A stretch of 64,000 nucleotides of DNA from Hyphomonadaceae bacterium (GTDB lineage Bacteria > Pseudomonadota > Alphaproteobacteria > Caulobacterales > Aquidulcibacteraceae): assembly GCA_016791445.1 (NCBI GenBank), contig JAEUMP010000010.1:82725-146724 (forward strand). The letters are read 5' to 3'. The notes beneath the pieces were generated by a model. It did no database searches. It saw nothing but the letters and a program-made list of their open reading frames with translations, and was not told the DNA's origin. How positions within the stretch are numbered: the first letter of the stretch is position 1; the number at the start of each line of letters is the position of its first letter. Shown here one piece after another: positions 34,585-43,402 of the stretch. The translations under genes and the position numbers were made by a program.

Positions 34585-36713
34585 TACGACTTCGATTGGT
34601 AGAAGTAGAGCGAGTCCCCGTACGACTGCCAATGCGGCTGCACGCAATTGAGCGCGATGCCGAGCACCTTGCCGCCAGCGGCTTCGGTCTGTTGCACGGC
34701 GGTGCGCACCGCGCCGAGGGCCGAGCGGCCAGCGCGGGCGACGATCACACAAGTGTCGGCCTGCTTGGCCAGAATGCGCGTTTCGGCGACAGCCAGGATC
34801 GGCGCGCAATCGAGCACCACCAGATCGTAGTGAGCGCGCAGCTCGCTGATCAGGTTTTCCATCGCTTCCGAGCCGAACACGTCGCGCGGGGTGAAGCCTG
34901 AGGTGGCCACCGGCAACACGTGCGCGTCCGAATTCGGGTCGCGCACGATCGCCGCGCGCCACGGCGCTTCGCCAGCCAGCACTTGCAGGAGGCCGACATC
35001 GGTCTCGATGTCGATCACATCGTTGATCGATTGCTTGCGCAGGTCGCAGTCGACCACGACGACGCGCTGGCCTGACATGGCCGCGACGCGCGCAAGGCAC
35101 ATCGAAATCGTCGTCTTGCCTTCGTCAGGCAAGGCCGAGGTGACGGCGACGACTTTCACCGAGAAGTCGAGCTTGGAATAGACGATCACCGTGCGCAGCA
35201 CGCGCAGCGCCTCGGTGAAGGCCGACATCGGCCGGCCGACGAGGTAGCCGGAAGGGTGGCGTTCCGCGGGCGGCATCTGCCGCATCATCTTCTTGGAGAT
35301 GATCGGGATCGAAGCGATCGCCGGATAGCCGACGCGGGCTTCAAGATCGTCGGCGTTCTTCACCGATTGATCGAGGATTTCAGCAATCACGCCGGCGCCG
35401 AGGCCGAGCATGAGGCCGAGCGCAATCGCCAGCGCCAGCGCCACGCGCAGCTGCGGCGAGGAGGGTGAGCCTGGCAGCGACGCGTAGGCGAGCAGACGCG
35501 CGTCGGAGGTGTTCAGCTGATCCTGGTCGGCGATTTCCTGATAGCGCTGCAGGTAGCTTTCATAGACTTGGCGGCTGGCCGTGGCCTCGCGCTCGAGTTC
35601 GCGCAGGCGCACGGATGCGCTGGAATTGCTGGTAACTTCGCCAGTGGCGCTGCGCAGCGAGCCTTGCAGGGTCGCAAGGCGCGCACGCGCGACCTGGACC
35701 TCGTTGCTCATGTTGATCGAAATGCGCTGGATTTCGCGCTGAATCTGCTGCTCGATATCCTGACGCTCGGCGCGGACAGCCTGCACCGCAGGGTGCGTCG
35801 GCAGGTAGCGGTTTTCCAGATCCGACTGGCGGCGCGCAATGTCGGACTCGCGGTCGCGCAGACTGCGGATGGTTTCGGAATTGAGTGCGTTGCCGATGGT
35901 TTCCAGCGGCGCGCCGGATTGGCGCAGCTCCTGAAGCTGGCGGAAGCGGGCTTCGCGTTCGGCCAGATCGGCCTGCGCCTGCAGCACTTGCGTCTGCACG
36001 TTGCTGATCTGCTGTTCGACCAGCGGCGCGCCCTGGGCGGAGATGAGCCCCGATTGCGCCCGATAGGTTTCGGCGGCGCTTTCCTTGGCTTGCACGTCTT
36101 CGCGCAATTCGGCGAGGCGGCGGGCGAGCCAGGAATTGGCGCGCTGGGCGGTGTCGATGCGCTGATTGACCTGGCTGGCGATGTAAACGTCAGCGTAGGT
36201 GTTGGCGATCAGCTGAGCGCGCGCCGGGTCGGTCGAGCGCGCTTGGATTTCGATCACGTAGGTGCCGCCGCGGCGGCGCACGTCGAGCGCGCCAGCGAGG
36301 CTGCCGGCGATCTGGTCCGGGCTGGCGTTGGATCCCTGATTGCGCGCTTGCATGCCGAGCGCGGTGGCGAGTTCGCCCATCAGCGCCGGCGAGCGCAGCA
36401 GCTCGATTTCGGAATCGATCGCTTGCGATTGCAGCGGCAGCGAGCCCATCACCGCTTCGGAGTTCAGCACGCGCTCCTGGCGGGGATTGATGATGAGCAG
36501 CGAGGTGGCGCTGTAGCTCGGCGTCCGCATCATCAGGAACGCGAACGCCACGACCATCGCCGTTACGCCCACGATCGCCATGATTAACGCGCGTCTGCGC
36601 AGCATCTGCAGCGCGGCGGTGACGCCGAACAGTTCGGCTAAGCCCTGAGGCGCCGCACTTGAGGGATATCCTGGCGGGCCGCTGGCGGGAGTCTCGTTGT
36701 TCATCATATTCAT
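34569..36713 (-). CDS. Wzc-like polysaccharide co-polymerase with BY-kinase domain
   Basis: A 714-residue inner-membrane protein of the Wzz/Wzc type. After a short cytoplasmic tail there is helix 1 (about 40-62), a large periplasmic coiled-coil domain (Wzz and GNVR-like), helix 2 (about 425-445), and a C-terminal tyrosine autokinase. The kinase has Walker A TSALPDEGKTT (about 530-540, lysine intact), Walker A' VVVDCDLRK and Walker B LVVLDCAP. The tail YGDSLYFYQSKSYYSVS has five tyrosines, the phosphorylation cluster. Cyclic phosphorylation of it controls polymer length and export together with the Wza-like protein encoded 160 bases upstream. It is the intact counterpart of the protein at 30089-31120. 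Confidence 0.95.
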   Translation of the reverse strand: MNMMNNETPASGPPGYPSSAAPQGLAELFGVTAALQMLRRRALIMAIVGVTAMVVAFAFLMMRTPSYSATSLLIINPRQERVLNSEAVMGSLPLQSQAIDSEIELLRSPALMGELATALGMQARNQGSNASPDQIAGSLAGALDVRRRGGTYVIEIQARSTDPARAQLIANTYADVYIASQVNQRIDTAQRANSWLARRLAELREDVQAKESAAETYRAQSGLISAQGAPLVEQQISNVQTQVLQAQADLAEREARFRQLQELRQSGAPLETIGNALNSETIRSLRDRESDIARRQSDLENRYLPTHPAVQAVRAERQDIEQQIQREIQRISINMSNEVQVARARLATLQGSLRSATGEVTSNSSASVRLRELEREATASRQVYESYLQRYQEIADQDQLNTSDARLLAYASLPGSPSSPQLRVALALAIALGLMLGLGAGVIAEILDQSVKNADDLEARVGYPAIASIPIISKKMMRQMPPAERHPSGYLVGRPMSAFTEALRVLRTVIVYSKLDFSVKVVAVTSALPDEGKTTISMCLARVAAMSGQRVVVVDCDLRKQSINDVIDIETDVGLLQVLAGEAPWRAAIVRDPNSDAHVLPVATSGFTPRDVFGSEAMENLISELRAHYDLVVLDCAPILAVAETRILAKQADTCVIVARAGRSALGAVRTAVQQTEAAGGKVLGIALNCVQPHWQSYGDSLYFYQSKSYYSVS

Positions 36714-36873
36714 TGGCGCACACTGGCCCTTTGCACGCGCGGGCTAACGCCGGAGAATGGGCGCAAGCTAGCACAGCACTTAGGCTCGCGCCGTCCTCCA
36801 GGCGAGCACCATGCACGGTCCGCGCCGGAGATTTTCGATCAGTGGCTGCGGGCCGTGCACATGTGCGACAAAA

Positions 36874-37452
36874 TCAGAACAGCCGTTCACCGATGCGGAT
36901 GGTGTCGCCCGGCAGGACCGGCGTGGCGATGGATAGCTGAACCACCCGTTCCTCGGTCTCATTCGCGTGGCGGATGTAGACGCGGCTCTGGTTCGCCCGA
37001 TAGGTGAATCCGCCCGCGGTGGCGACCGCGTTCAGGACCGTGAGGCTGGCCGAATAGGGGTACGTGCCTGGGCGCTGCACTTCGCCAAGGATGAAGAATG
37101 GCCGGTAATTGGCGACTTCCACGCTGACATTGGGCTGGCGGATGAATTGGCTCAGCGCCTGTTGCAGCGAGGTGGTGAATTCAGGGATGGTGAGCCCTGC
37201 GGCATGCACCTCGCCGACCAGCGGGTAGGCGATCATGCCCTGCGACCCGACCAGGTACTGGCCGGTCAGTTCAGCCTCGTTGAACACGGTGATGCGCAGC
37301 TGGTCGCCGGGGCCGAGGCGATATTCGGCAGTCTCCGCTTCGGCCAGTGGCGTGCTGGGCATGGTCGCGCACGCGCCAAGCGCGGTTGCGCCAGCACCGA
37401 ACAGAAGCCCACGCAACAGGGCGCGGCGATTGTGCCAAATCGGCTCAGACAT
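36874..37452 (-). CDS. Wza/GumB-like outer-membrane polysaccharide export lipoprotein
   Basis: A 192-residue lipoprotein with a twin-arginine-like start (NRRALLRGLLFGAGATALGAC, lipobox LGAC, split over residues 8-28) and then Poly_export and SLBB-type domains. The polysaccharide-export signature YRLGPGDQLRITVFNEAELTG and the following FYVGGEVQRPG-like segment (RPFFILGEVQRPGTYPYS) are present. It should form part of the periplasm-spanning export channel, together with the Wzc-like protein. Its ATG at 37452 follows GGGAGG. The shorter size compared with E. coli Wza (about 380) matches the GumB-type exporters. Confidence 0.93.
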   Translation of the reverse strand: MSEPIWHNRRALLRGLLFGAGATALGACATMPSTPLAEAETAEYRLGPGDQLRITVFNEAELTGQYLVGSQGMIAYPLVGEVHAAGLTIPEFTTSLQQALSQFIRQPNVSVEVANYRPFFILGEVQRPGTYPYSASLTVLNAVATAGGFTYRANQSRVYIRHANETEERVVQLSIATPVLPGDTIRIGERLF

Positions 37453-37574
37453 CAGAGGAACCTCCCGGGGCGGGTTACGAGCGACAGGTATGCCGCAAAG
37501 AACTGGCCGGACCGATAATCTAACGCGGTCCGCGACAAATTTCCGCGCCCGGCGTCCGCGGCGCCAGCACCAAG

Positions 37575-38525
37575 TCAATGCGCTTGGCGCGGGGAAAGGG
37601 GCGGCCATGCGGCAAGCTTGGCCGGCCCGCGCAGCCAGACTTGCTCGGCCAGCTTGCCGGCCAGGTAAAGCGCGGTCGCAGGCGAGGTGAAGGTGGATAA
37701 GGCCTGGCCCGCGCTGCGCTGCTTCACCGCCGTGATCAGCCGGCGCCATTGCAGGCGCTCATCGACGCTTTGCCAATGGCGGCGGACTGCCCGCCGCTCG
37801 GTTGCACTCAGGTGCAGCGTTGCGAGATCATCGTCGCAGTCGCGCAGCGCCTGCAATTCGCGTTCGCCGTGCGCCCGGCTCAGCGAACCTTCGCGTTCGA
37901 CGGAAACATAGCCGGCCTCGCCGCAGACGGCGAAGCGCGCGCCAAGCGCGAGCGCGCGGGCGTAGAACTCGTAGTCTTCGCCAAGTCGCATGTCCTCGCG
38001 ATAGCGCATGGCGTGCTGCGTGATGAAGCTGCGCCGCAGCAGCGGCTTCATGAAGCCGAGATGCAGCCCCGTTCGTTCGCTTGCATTGCCCAGGACAAAC
38101 GCGGCGAAGCTGAGCTGGCGCGGCTGCAGCGGCTGGGCGCTCCAGGCCGGTGCAGCGCCGGGCCAGGGCGTGCGGATCAGCGTATCGGCGATGAAATCAT
38201 GATCGGCGGCGATTGCATGCAATGCGCGCAGGCGGCCCGGCAGCATGTAATCATCCGCGTCCAGGATCGTGATCCACGGCGCGCTCGTGGCGGCGATGCC
38301 GCGGTTCCGCGCCGCCGCTGGCCCGGCGTTCTTCTCAATCGCGATGACACGCACGCGGCTATCGCGCGCAGCCAATGTATGCGCCAGCGCCAAGGTCCCA
38401 TCGCCGGAGGCGTCATCAATGACGCAGACCTCCGCCGTCTCTGGCTGATCAAGCGCTGACAGCACCGCGCGTTCCAGCGTGGCTTCCGCGTTGTACGCGG
38501 CGATCAAGACGGTGCTGTTGGCGCT
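37575..38525 (-). CDS. Family 2 glycosyltransferase
   Basis: A 316-residue GT-A glycosyltransferase. VLIAAYNAEATLERAVLSAL opens the domain, VCVIDDASGDGTLAL is the donor-binding strand, and ITILDADDYMLP carries the DXD metal site; the acceptor side has LGEDYEFYARALALGA. It is cytoplasmic and probably extends the repeat unit. Alternative start at 38582 would add 19 polar residues. A Cys/Arg-rich C-terminus follows. The gene is 10 bases after the GH16 gene on the same strand, so they may be cotranscribed. Confidence 0.9.
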   Translation of the reverse strand, partial: SANSTVLIAAYNAEATLERAVLSALDQPETAEVCVIDDASGDGTLALAHTLAARDSRVRVIAIEKNAGPAAARNRGIAATSAPWITILDADDYMLPGRLRALHAIAADHDFIADTLIRTPWPGAAPAWSAQPLQPRQLSFAAFVLGNASERTGLHLGFMKPLLRRSFITQHAMRYREDMRLGEDYEFYARALALGARFAVCGEAGYVSVEREGSLSRAHGERELQALRDCDDDLATLHLSATERRAVRRHWQSVDERLQWRRLITAVKQRSAGQALSTFTSPATALYLAGKLAEQVWLRGPAKLAAWPPLSPRQAH

Positions 38526-38535
38526 CATTACAATG

Positions 38536-39318
38536 TCATTGCGGGTTCGCGCAGAGGGAACGACCCTCGTACACGGGCGCATAAGCGATGCACGTCACTT
38601 GCAGCCGCCAGGGCGCTTCTGAAGGAATAATGGGGCCGAGCCAGTCGTTTAGCGTCTCGGTGTTCCAGAGATGCAGATAGAGCCGCTGTTCGCGCCGCGG
38701 CATTGGCCCATCGGCGGATGTCGCCTCGTGCAGCAATTGCCCGTCGGCGTACCAGCGGATCGCGTTCGCCGTCCATTCGAACGCGTAGGTGTGCTGGCCG
38801 TCTGCGGCGTCGAACGGCAACGGCACGGTGGTGATTTGCCGCCGCCCGCCGCGATAGCGGGTAAATTGAATCGAACGCGTGTCGCGGCCGAGGATCTCGA
38901 TGTCGATTTCGTCCCACGTATTTTCGCTGCTTGGCCGCGTATAGGTGAAGAAGCCGGTGACCAGACCAGAGCCGCGCGGCGCCTGCAGCCGGGTTTCAAA
39001 ATAGCCGTAGTGAAAGACGTCTTCCGACTGCAGTTCGCCCGATGAGTATGGCTTGTCGCCGTCGCGCGCGGGCGCAAGCGTGATCTCGATGCCGCGGGGC
39101 GCTTTTCTGATTTGAGAGGTGCGCCAATCGTTGGCGGTCCAGTCGCCATTGGTCCAACCATCGGACACGCGCCAGCGCGCCTCATCGATGCTGGTGAAGG
39201 TGTCGACGAACGCGGCGGGCGCGTTGGCGGGGTCGCGCTGTTCGGCGCCTGCGCCGGGGCCGCAAGCCGCCGCCAGCATGGCGAGCGTCGAAAACAGGAA
39301 GAAGCGGGCGGTTTGCAT
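38536..39318 (-). CDS. Glycoside hydrolase family 16 lipoprotein
   Basis: A 260-residue protein with a lipoprotein-like signal (MQTARFFLFSTLAMLAAAC) and a GH16 concanavalin-type jelly roll. The catalytic WDEIDIEILG (E-x-D-x-E) is at about residue 135-144. GH16 enzymes cut beta-1,3 or beta-1,4 glucans, carrageenan or agar-like polymers; the substrate cannot be fixed here. In an exopolysaccharide locus it may trim, release or limit the length of the product at the cell surface. Confidence 0.88.
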   Translation of the reverse strand: MQTARFFLFSTLAMLAAACGPGAGAEQRDPANAPAAFVDTFTSIDEARWRVSDGWTNGDWTANDWRTSQIRKAPRGIEITLAPARDGDKPYSSGELQSEDVFHYGYFETRLQAPRGSGLVTGFFTYTRPSSENTWDEIDIEILGRDTRSIQFTRYRGGRRQITTVPLPFDAADGQHTYAFEWTANAIRWYADGQLLHEATSADGPMPRREQRLYLHLWNTETLNDWLGPIIPSEAPWRLQVTCIAYAPVYEGRSLCANPQ

Positions 39319-39390
39319 CGTTTAAGTGTGCCACAGCGCAGGCGGCGAACGCCAGCGATAGAGACCCTTAGGTGTTGGCGGCGGCGGCGT

Positions 39391-40296
39391 TCAACCGGCG
39401 GTGCTGCGGATTAACCGTTCTACGTCGTTGGCGACGCCTTCTTCGGCGCCGGTCAGGCTTGCATTGAGGCGGATATGCGCGTCCTTCGCTGAGGCGAACA
39501 GCACGACACCGCCCGGATTGCGCGCGATTGCCGTGCGCATCAGCAACTGGGCGAGTTGGCGGCGCGTCTCCTCCGAGCTCGTTGGCCGCGCCGCCAGTCC
39601 GTGTTTGGCGGCAAACTCCGGATCAAGCTGGTCAAACGCCGCCTGCAGGCGTTCGCCGAGAACCGAGTGCAAGATGACGCGCGCCGGGCGGAAGGCGCTG
39701 ATATCGGTTTGGATCAGCGAGGCGCAGGGAATTTGCACAATATCGAACAGCGTCTCGTGGCTTCGTTGCAGCGCGAGCGTGTGTGCCGCCGAGGTGGCGA
39801 GTCCAATGGCGCGGATGCGGCCCTGGCGCTTCATAGTCTGCAGCAGCGCCGCCAGTTCGTCCGACATCTGCGCCGGCTCGATCTCGTGCAACAGCAGGGC
39901 GTCGAGGTAATCAGCGCCGAGTTCGGTCAAGCTCTTGCGCACGCTCGCTTCGACGGCGGCAGGGCTGAATCGGCCAAAGCGCGGCTCGCCCAGGCGCGCA
40001 ACGGCGCGAAGGCTGGGCGCAACGCGGGCGAACGCACGGCCCCACCGGCTTGGCGGTTCGATCCCTGCCTTGCTGACGATAACCATGCTGTCGCGCTTGC
40101 CGCGCGCCATTTGACCCAGCAGGGCCTCGGTGCGGCCGTGGCCGTACATCCGGGCTGTGTCGAAGTGGCGGATGCCGTATTCATGGGCGAGGTCGAGCAG
40201 GCGAACGGCCTCGCGCGCAGGCATCGCGGCCAAGGCCGCGGTCCCGAATCCGATCTCAGCACCGCCGGTCCGGAGCGATTCTGGGCCTGCCTTCAC
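39391..40296 (-). CDS. Aldo/keto reductase
   Basis: A 301-residue TIM-barrel oxidoreductase using NADPH. Catalytic residues are visible in the usual order: Asp50 and Tyr55 (HFDTARMYGHG), Lys near 84 (IVSKAGIEPP) and His near 117-118 (LLLHE). It belongs to the short Pfam Aldo_ket_red type; the substrate is unknown. It lies between the GH16 gene (72 bases downstream) and the divergent acyltransferase gene and may or may not belong to exopolysaccharide synthesis. Confidence 0.88.
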   Translation of the reverse strand: MKAGPESLRTGGAEIGFGTAALAAMPAREAVRLLDLAHEYGIRHFDTARMYGHGRTEALLGQMARGKRDSMVIVSKAGIEPPSRWGRAFARVAPSLRAVARLGEPRFGRFSPAAVEASVRKSLTELGADYLDALLLHEIEPAQMSDELAALLQTMKRQGRIRAIGLATSAAHTLALQRSHETLFDIVQIPCASLIQTDISAFRPARVILHSVLGERLQAAFDQLDPEFAAKHGLAARPTSSEETRRQLAQLLMRTAIARNPGGVVLFASAKDAHIRLNASLTGAEEGVANDVERLIRSTAG

Positions 40297-40447
40297 TCTC
40301 TGCTCCGAAAGAACTCACCGCTCCAAGCCAGACTTGGCTTGCATCGACCTAGCGCTCCCGTAGCTTCTGCCAACTCAACAAGCGCGTGAGAGTGAAAATC
40401 TCTTGCGAGAGGGGAAAGCAAATTTTGCACCGCGGTGGCTCGTAAGC

Positions 40448-41533
40448 ATGGTTAGCAGCAACGATGGCGCGGAACGCGAACGTTTCGCGTTGCTCGATGG
40501 CATGCGCGGCTTGGCTGCGCTGGCGGTGATCACCGATCACGTTCCCTCGACGCTGTTCACCACGCTGTTGCCGGGCCGCTATCTGGCCGTCGACTTCTTC
40601 TTCGTGCTGAGCGGGTTCGTGCTCGCCCATGTTTACAGCCGCAGGCTGACGGCGGGGCTCTCGCTGCTCGCCTTCATGCGCGTGCGGGTGGTGCGGCTTT
40701 ATCCGCTTTACCTGCTGGGCGCGGCGACCGGCGCTGTGCTGATGGCGCTTCACATCGTCAGGGGATGGAACGACGCCAGCTTGGCGCAGCTGGCGACATC
40801 AACCTTGTTTGCGCTGTTCATGCTGCCGTGTCCGCCGCCAGCGTCGCTTTGGGAAAACGCGCCGTACCCGCTCAACGGCCCGTCCTGGTCGCTGTTCTTC
40901 GAACTGTTCATCAACCTGATTTTCGCGCTCGTGGCGCCGCGGTTAACGCCGCGGCTTTGCTTGATGATCGCCGGGATCGGCGCGATCTTGCTGGTTCCCA
41001 CTGCGTTTGGCTTTGGCCAGCTTGATGGCGGCTTCGCCTGGTCGAACTTCGTTGCCGGCTTTCCACGTGTGACCTTCAGCTTCTTCGCCGGCGTTTTCCT
41101 TTACCAAACTCGCTCGCATTGGCGCCTGCCGGCGCTGCCGGCCTGGGCTGGCTATCTGGCGCTGGCGGCCGTGTTTATGGTTCCGGCGACGGGTGTGTGG
41201 CGGTCGCTCTACGATCTGGTGGCCGTGCTGATCCTGTTTCCGGCGCTGGTCGCCCTCTGTAGCGGCTCGGATGTTCGCGGCGCGGTGGCGAAGGTCAGCA
41301 GCGTCGCCGGGACGCTGTCTTATGGCGTTTACATTCTGCATGTGCCGCTTTGGGGCTGGCTACAGCTCGTGCTGGGGCGGCTACATCTCGACCTCCCGGG
41401 CGGGCTGGATGTGGTCCTGACTGCGGGCGCCGCGCTCGCCATCGCGGCGGTTCTGCACAAGATTTACGACACCCCGGTGCGGCGCTGGCTGTCGCTGCGC
41501 CAGACGCCCCGCGCGGCGCTGGCCAGGGATTGA
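40448..41533 (+). CDS. Acyltransferase family 3 (OafA/YrhL-like)
   Basis: A 361-residue protein with about ten transmembrane helices. The N-terminal motif LDGMRGLAALAVITDHVP (R and H positions of the AT3 family) and the FVLSGFVLAH segment identify it. Such proteins O-acetylate or otherwise acylate surface polysaccharides, using acetyl-CoA from the cytoplasm. The ATG at 40448 is chosen since the alternative at 40403 is a TTG. The gene starts a plus-strand run with the deacetylase and two glycosyltransferases. Confidence 0.92.
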   Translation: MVSSNDGAERERFALLDGMRGLAALAVITDHVPSTLFTTLLPGRYLAVDFFFVLSGFVLAHVYSRRLTAGLSLLAFMRVRVVRLYPLYLLGAATGAVLMALHIVRGWNDASLAQLATSTLFALFMLPCPPPASLWENAPYPLNGPSWSLFFELFINLIFALVAPRLTPRLCLMIAGIGAILLVPTAFGFGQLDGGFAWSNFVAGFPRVTFSFFAGVFLYQTRSHWRLPALPAWAGYLALAAVFMVPATGVWRSLYDLVAVLILFPALVALCSGSDVRGAVAKVSSVAGTLSYGVYILHVPLWGWLQLVLGRLHLDLPGGLDVVLTAGAALAIAAVLHKIYDTPVRRWLSLRQTPRAALARD

Positions 41534-41627
41534 CCCGCGAGAGGCCGGGCGGCACGCTCTTCGCACAAGCGAAAGCACTGGCGCGCGACGGCCCATAAGG
41601 GCACGAGCAGCCTTGGACTCGGCGGCG

Positions 41628-42440
41628 ATGATTCAGGCGGTGAAGAAGCTGGTTCAGCGGGCTGGGCTGCGCCGGCAGCACCTGGAAGCCGCACGCATGT
41701 ACGGTGAACGCCATGCGCTCGCCGTCGCCGCTCCGTTTCGCAGTCCGCGCGCGCGCGGCCGCATTCTTTGCTACCACTCGGTCGGCCAACCGGAATTTGG
41801 CGTCAATGACGTGACGCCCTCACGCTTTCGCCGCCACATCGAACTGGCGCTGGAGCAGGGCTATCGCTTCGTGGCGCCGGCCGAGATTGCTGCAACCGGC
41901 GGCGGGCCGAAGGATATCGCCATCAGTTTCGATGATGCGCTGAAGACAGTGCTGACCCAAGCCGACCCGATCCTGCGCGAACACAAGATTCCGTACTCCG
42001 TGTTCATCGTCAGCGAATGGTCCGAGCAGAAGCACGACTGGGAAAAGACCGGCGTGCTCGGTTGGCGCGAGCTTGAGAAGATGCGCGCCGATGGGGTTGA
42101 ACTTGGCAGCCATTCGGCGACCCACCGCGATTTCGGCGAAGTCGACGTCGAACGGGCCAAGCGCGAATTCGAACAATCGCGCAACACCATCAACGAGCGT
42201 CTCGGCTTCACGCCCGACGTCTTCGCTATTCCGTTCGGCCAATCGCGCAACTGGACCCCGTGCGCCGACAAGGCTGCGCGCGAGGCCGGCTTCACCACCA
42301 TCTACGCGCAGGCGGAAGAGACGCGCCCGCCGGGCACCATCCCGCGCACCTTCGTCACCCGCTTTGATGATGACCGCATCTTCAAGGCGCTGCTGCGCGG
42401 CGCCTTTGACCGCTGGGAAGAGTGGACGTGGACCTATTGA
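41628..42440 (+). CDS. Polysaccharide deacetylase (NodB-like)
   Basis: A protein of about 270 residues with a NodB homology domain. Motif 1 AISFDDALKT carries the two Asp residues; motif 2 HSATHRDFG has the His pair that binds metal with Asp. Further motifs include the FAIPFGQS region. It removes N- or O-acetyl groups from a polysaccharide. There is no signal peptide, so the substrate may be a lipid-linked intermediate at the cytoplasmic face or the start may be misjudged. A TTG at 41613 is in frame. The stop overlaps the start (GTG 42422) of the next glycosyltransferase by 19 bases. Confidence 0.85.
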   Translation: MIQAVKKLVQRAGLRRQHLEAARMYGERHALAVAAPFRSPRARGRILCYHSVGQPEFGVNDVTPSRFRRHIELALEQGYRFVAPAEIAATGGGPKDIAISFDDALKTVLTQADPILREHKIPYSVFIVSEWSEQKHDWEKTGVLGWRELEKMRADGVELGSHSATHRDFGEVDVERAKREFEQSRNTINERLGFTPDVFAIPFGQSRNWTPCADKAAREAGFTTIYAQAEETRPPGTIPRTFVTRFDDDRIFKALLRGAFDRWEEWTWTY

Positions 42441-43402
42441 AACCCCGCATTTCCGTCGTCGTGCCGACGCGCGATCGCCCGGACCTGCTGCGGCAGGCGC
42501 TGGCGAGCATCCGCGCCGTCGAAGGCAATGACCTCGCGTGCGAAATCATCGTCGGCGACAATGGAGCCGATCCGCGCAGCCGCGAAGCGGCTGAGGAATT
42601 TGGCGCCATTCACGTTCCAGTGCCGCGTGCAGGCGCGGGCGCTGCGCGCAATGCCGGCCTGCTCGCGGCGAGTGGCGATTACATCGCCTTTCTCGATGAT
42701 GACGATCTGTGGCTCGACAACCATGTCCGCCGCCATCTCGAGTTTCTCGACCTCAATCCGGATGTCGAGGGCGTGTTCGGGCAAGTTATTCCGGTCGATG
42801 ACGATCTGCGTCACCTCGACGATCCGTGGCCGTTCCGCGCCCCGCACGAAGGCGAAGACCTCGTCCGCTCGATGCTGAGCGGCTATTACCCGCAGATCGG
42901 CGCCACCATCGTGCGCGCTTCCGCTGCGAAAGCGGTCGGCCTGTTCGACGAAAGCCTGCTCGGCGATCAGGATTGGGATTGGCAGCTGCGCCTCACGCGC
43001 CGGCGGACGATGCGCTACATTGCCCATCCGTGCGTGCTGTTCCGCCAGCGCCCGCCCGGTTCGTATGATGCGCTGCGTCTGCGCCGCTTGGGGTTTGGAC
43101 GGCGCGTGTTCTTGCGCCATGCGCTGCCGGAATGGCGGCTGTGGCCTTCGCCGAAGGGCCTGCTGCAAGCCTACCAGAACGTGCTCTGGCAATATTACGA
43201 GTACTTCGTCACCGCCGCGACCGAGCGCGCTGAAGCCGGCGCGCCGCGCAAGGAAATCCTGCGCGCGATCTGGGGCGCGGCGCGCACTTTCCCGCTGCGC
43301 GCGGGTTATCACCTGGTTGCGCCGAAGCCGCTTCGCCGTGCGCTGGTGGCGTCGCTCAGCTCTGGCCGCACGCCGCCGCCGGCGGTTAGTGGCGCGAATT
43401 GA
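42422..43402 (+). CDS. Family 2 glycosyltransferase
   Basis: A 326-residue GT-A enzyme, GTG start at 42422. ISVVVPTRDRPDLLRQAL is the opening, IIVGDNGADPRS the donor strand, IAFLDDDDLWLDN the DXD site, and QDWDWQLRLTRR the acceptor-side ED-like motif. The region is translationally coupled to the deacetylase and is followed by another GT2 gene (TGATG overlap). Sugar specificity unknown. Confidence 0.88.
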   Translation: MDVDLLKPRISVVVPTRDRPDLLRQALASIRAVEGNDLACEIIVGDNGADPRSREAAEEFGAIHVPVPRAGAGAARNAGLLAASGDYIAFLDDDDLWLDNHVRRHLEFLDLNPDVEGVFGQVIPVDDDLRHLDDPWPFRAPHEGEDLVRSMLSGYYPQIGATIVRASAAKAVGLFDESLLGDQDWDWQLRLTRRRTMRYIAHPCVLFRQRPPGSYDALRLRRLGFGRRVFLRHALPEWRLWPSPKGLLQAYQNVLWQYYEYFVTAATERAEAGAPRKEILRAIWGAARTFPLRAGYHLVAPKPLRRALVASLSSGRTPPPAVSGAN

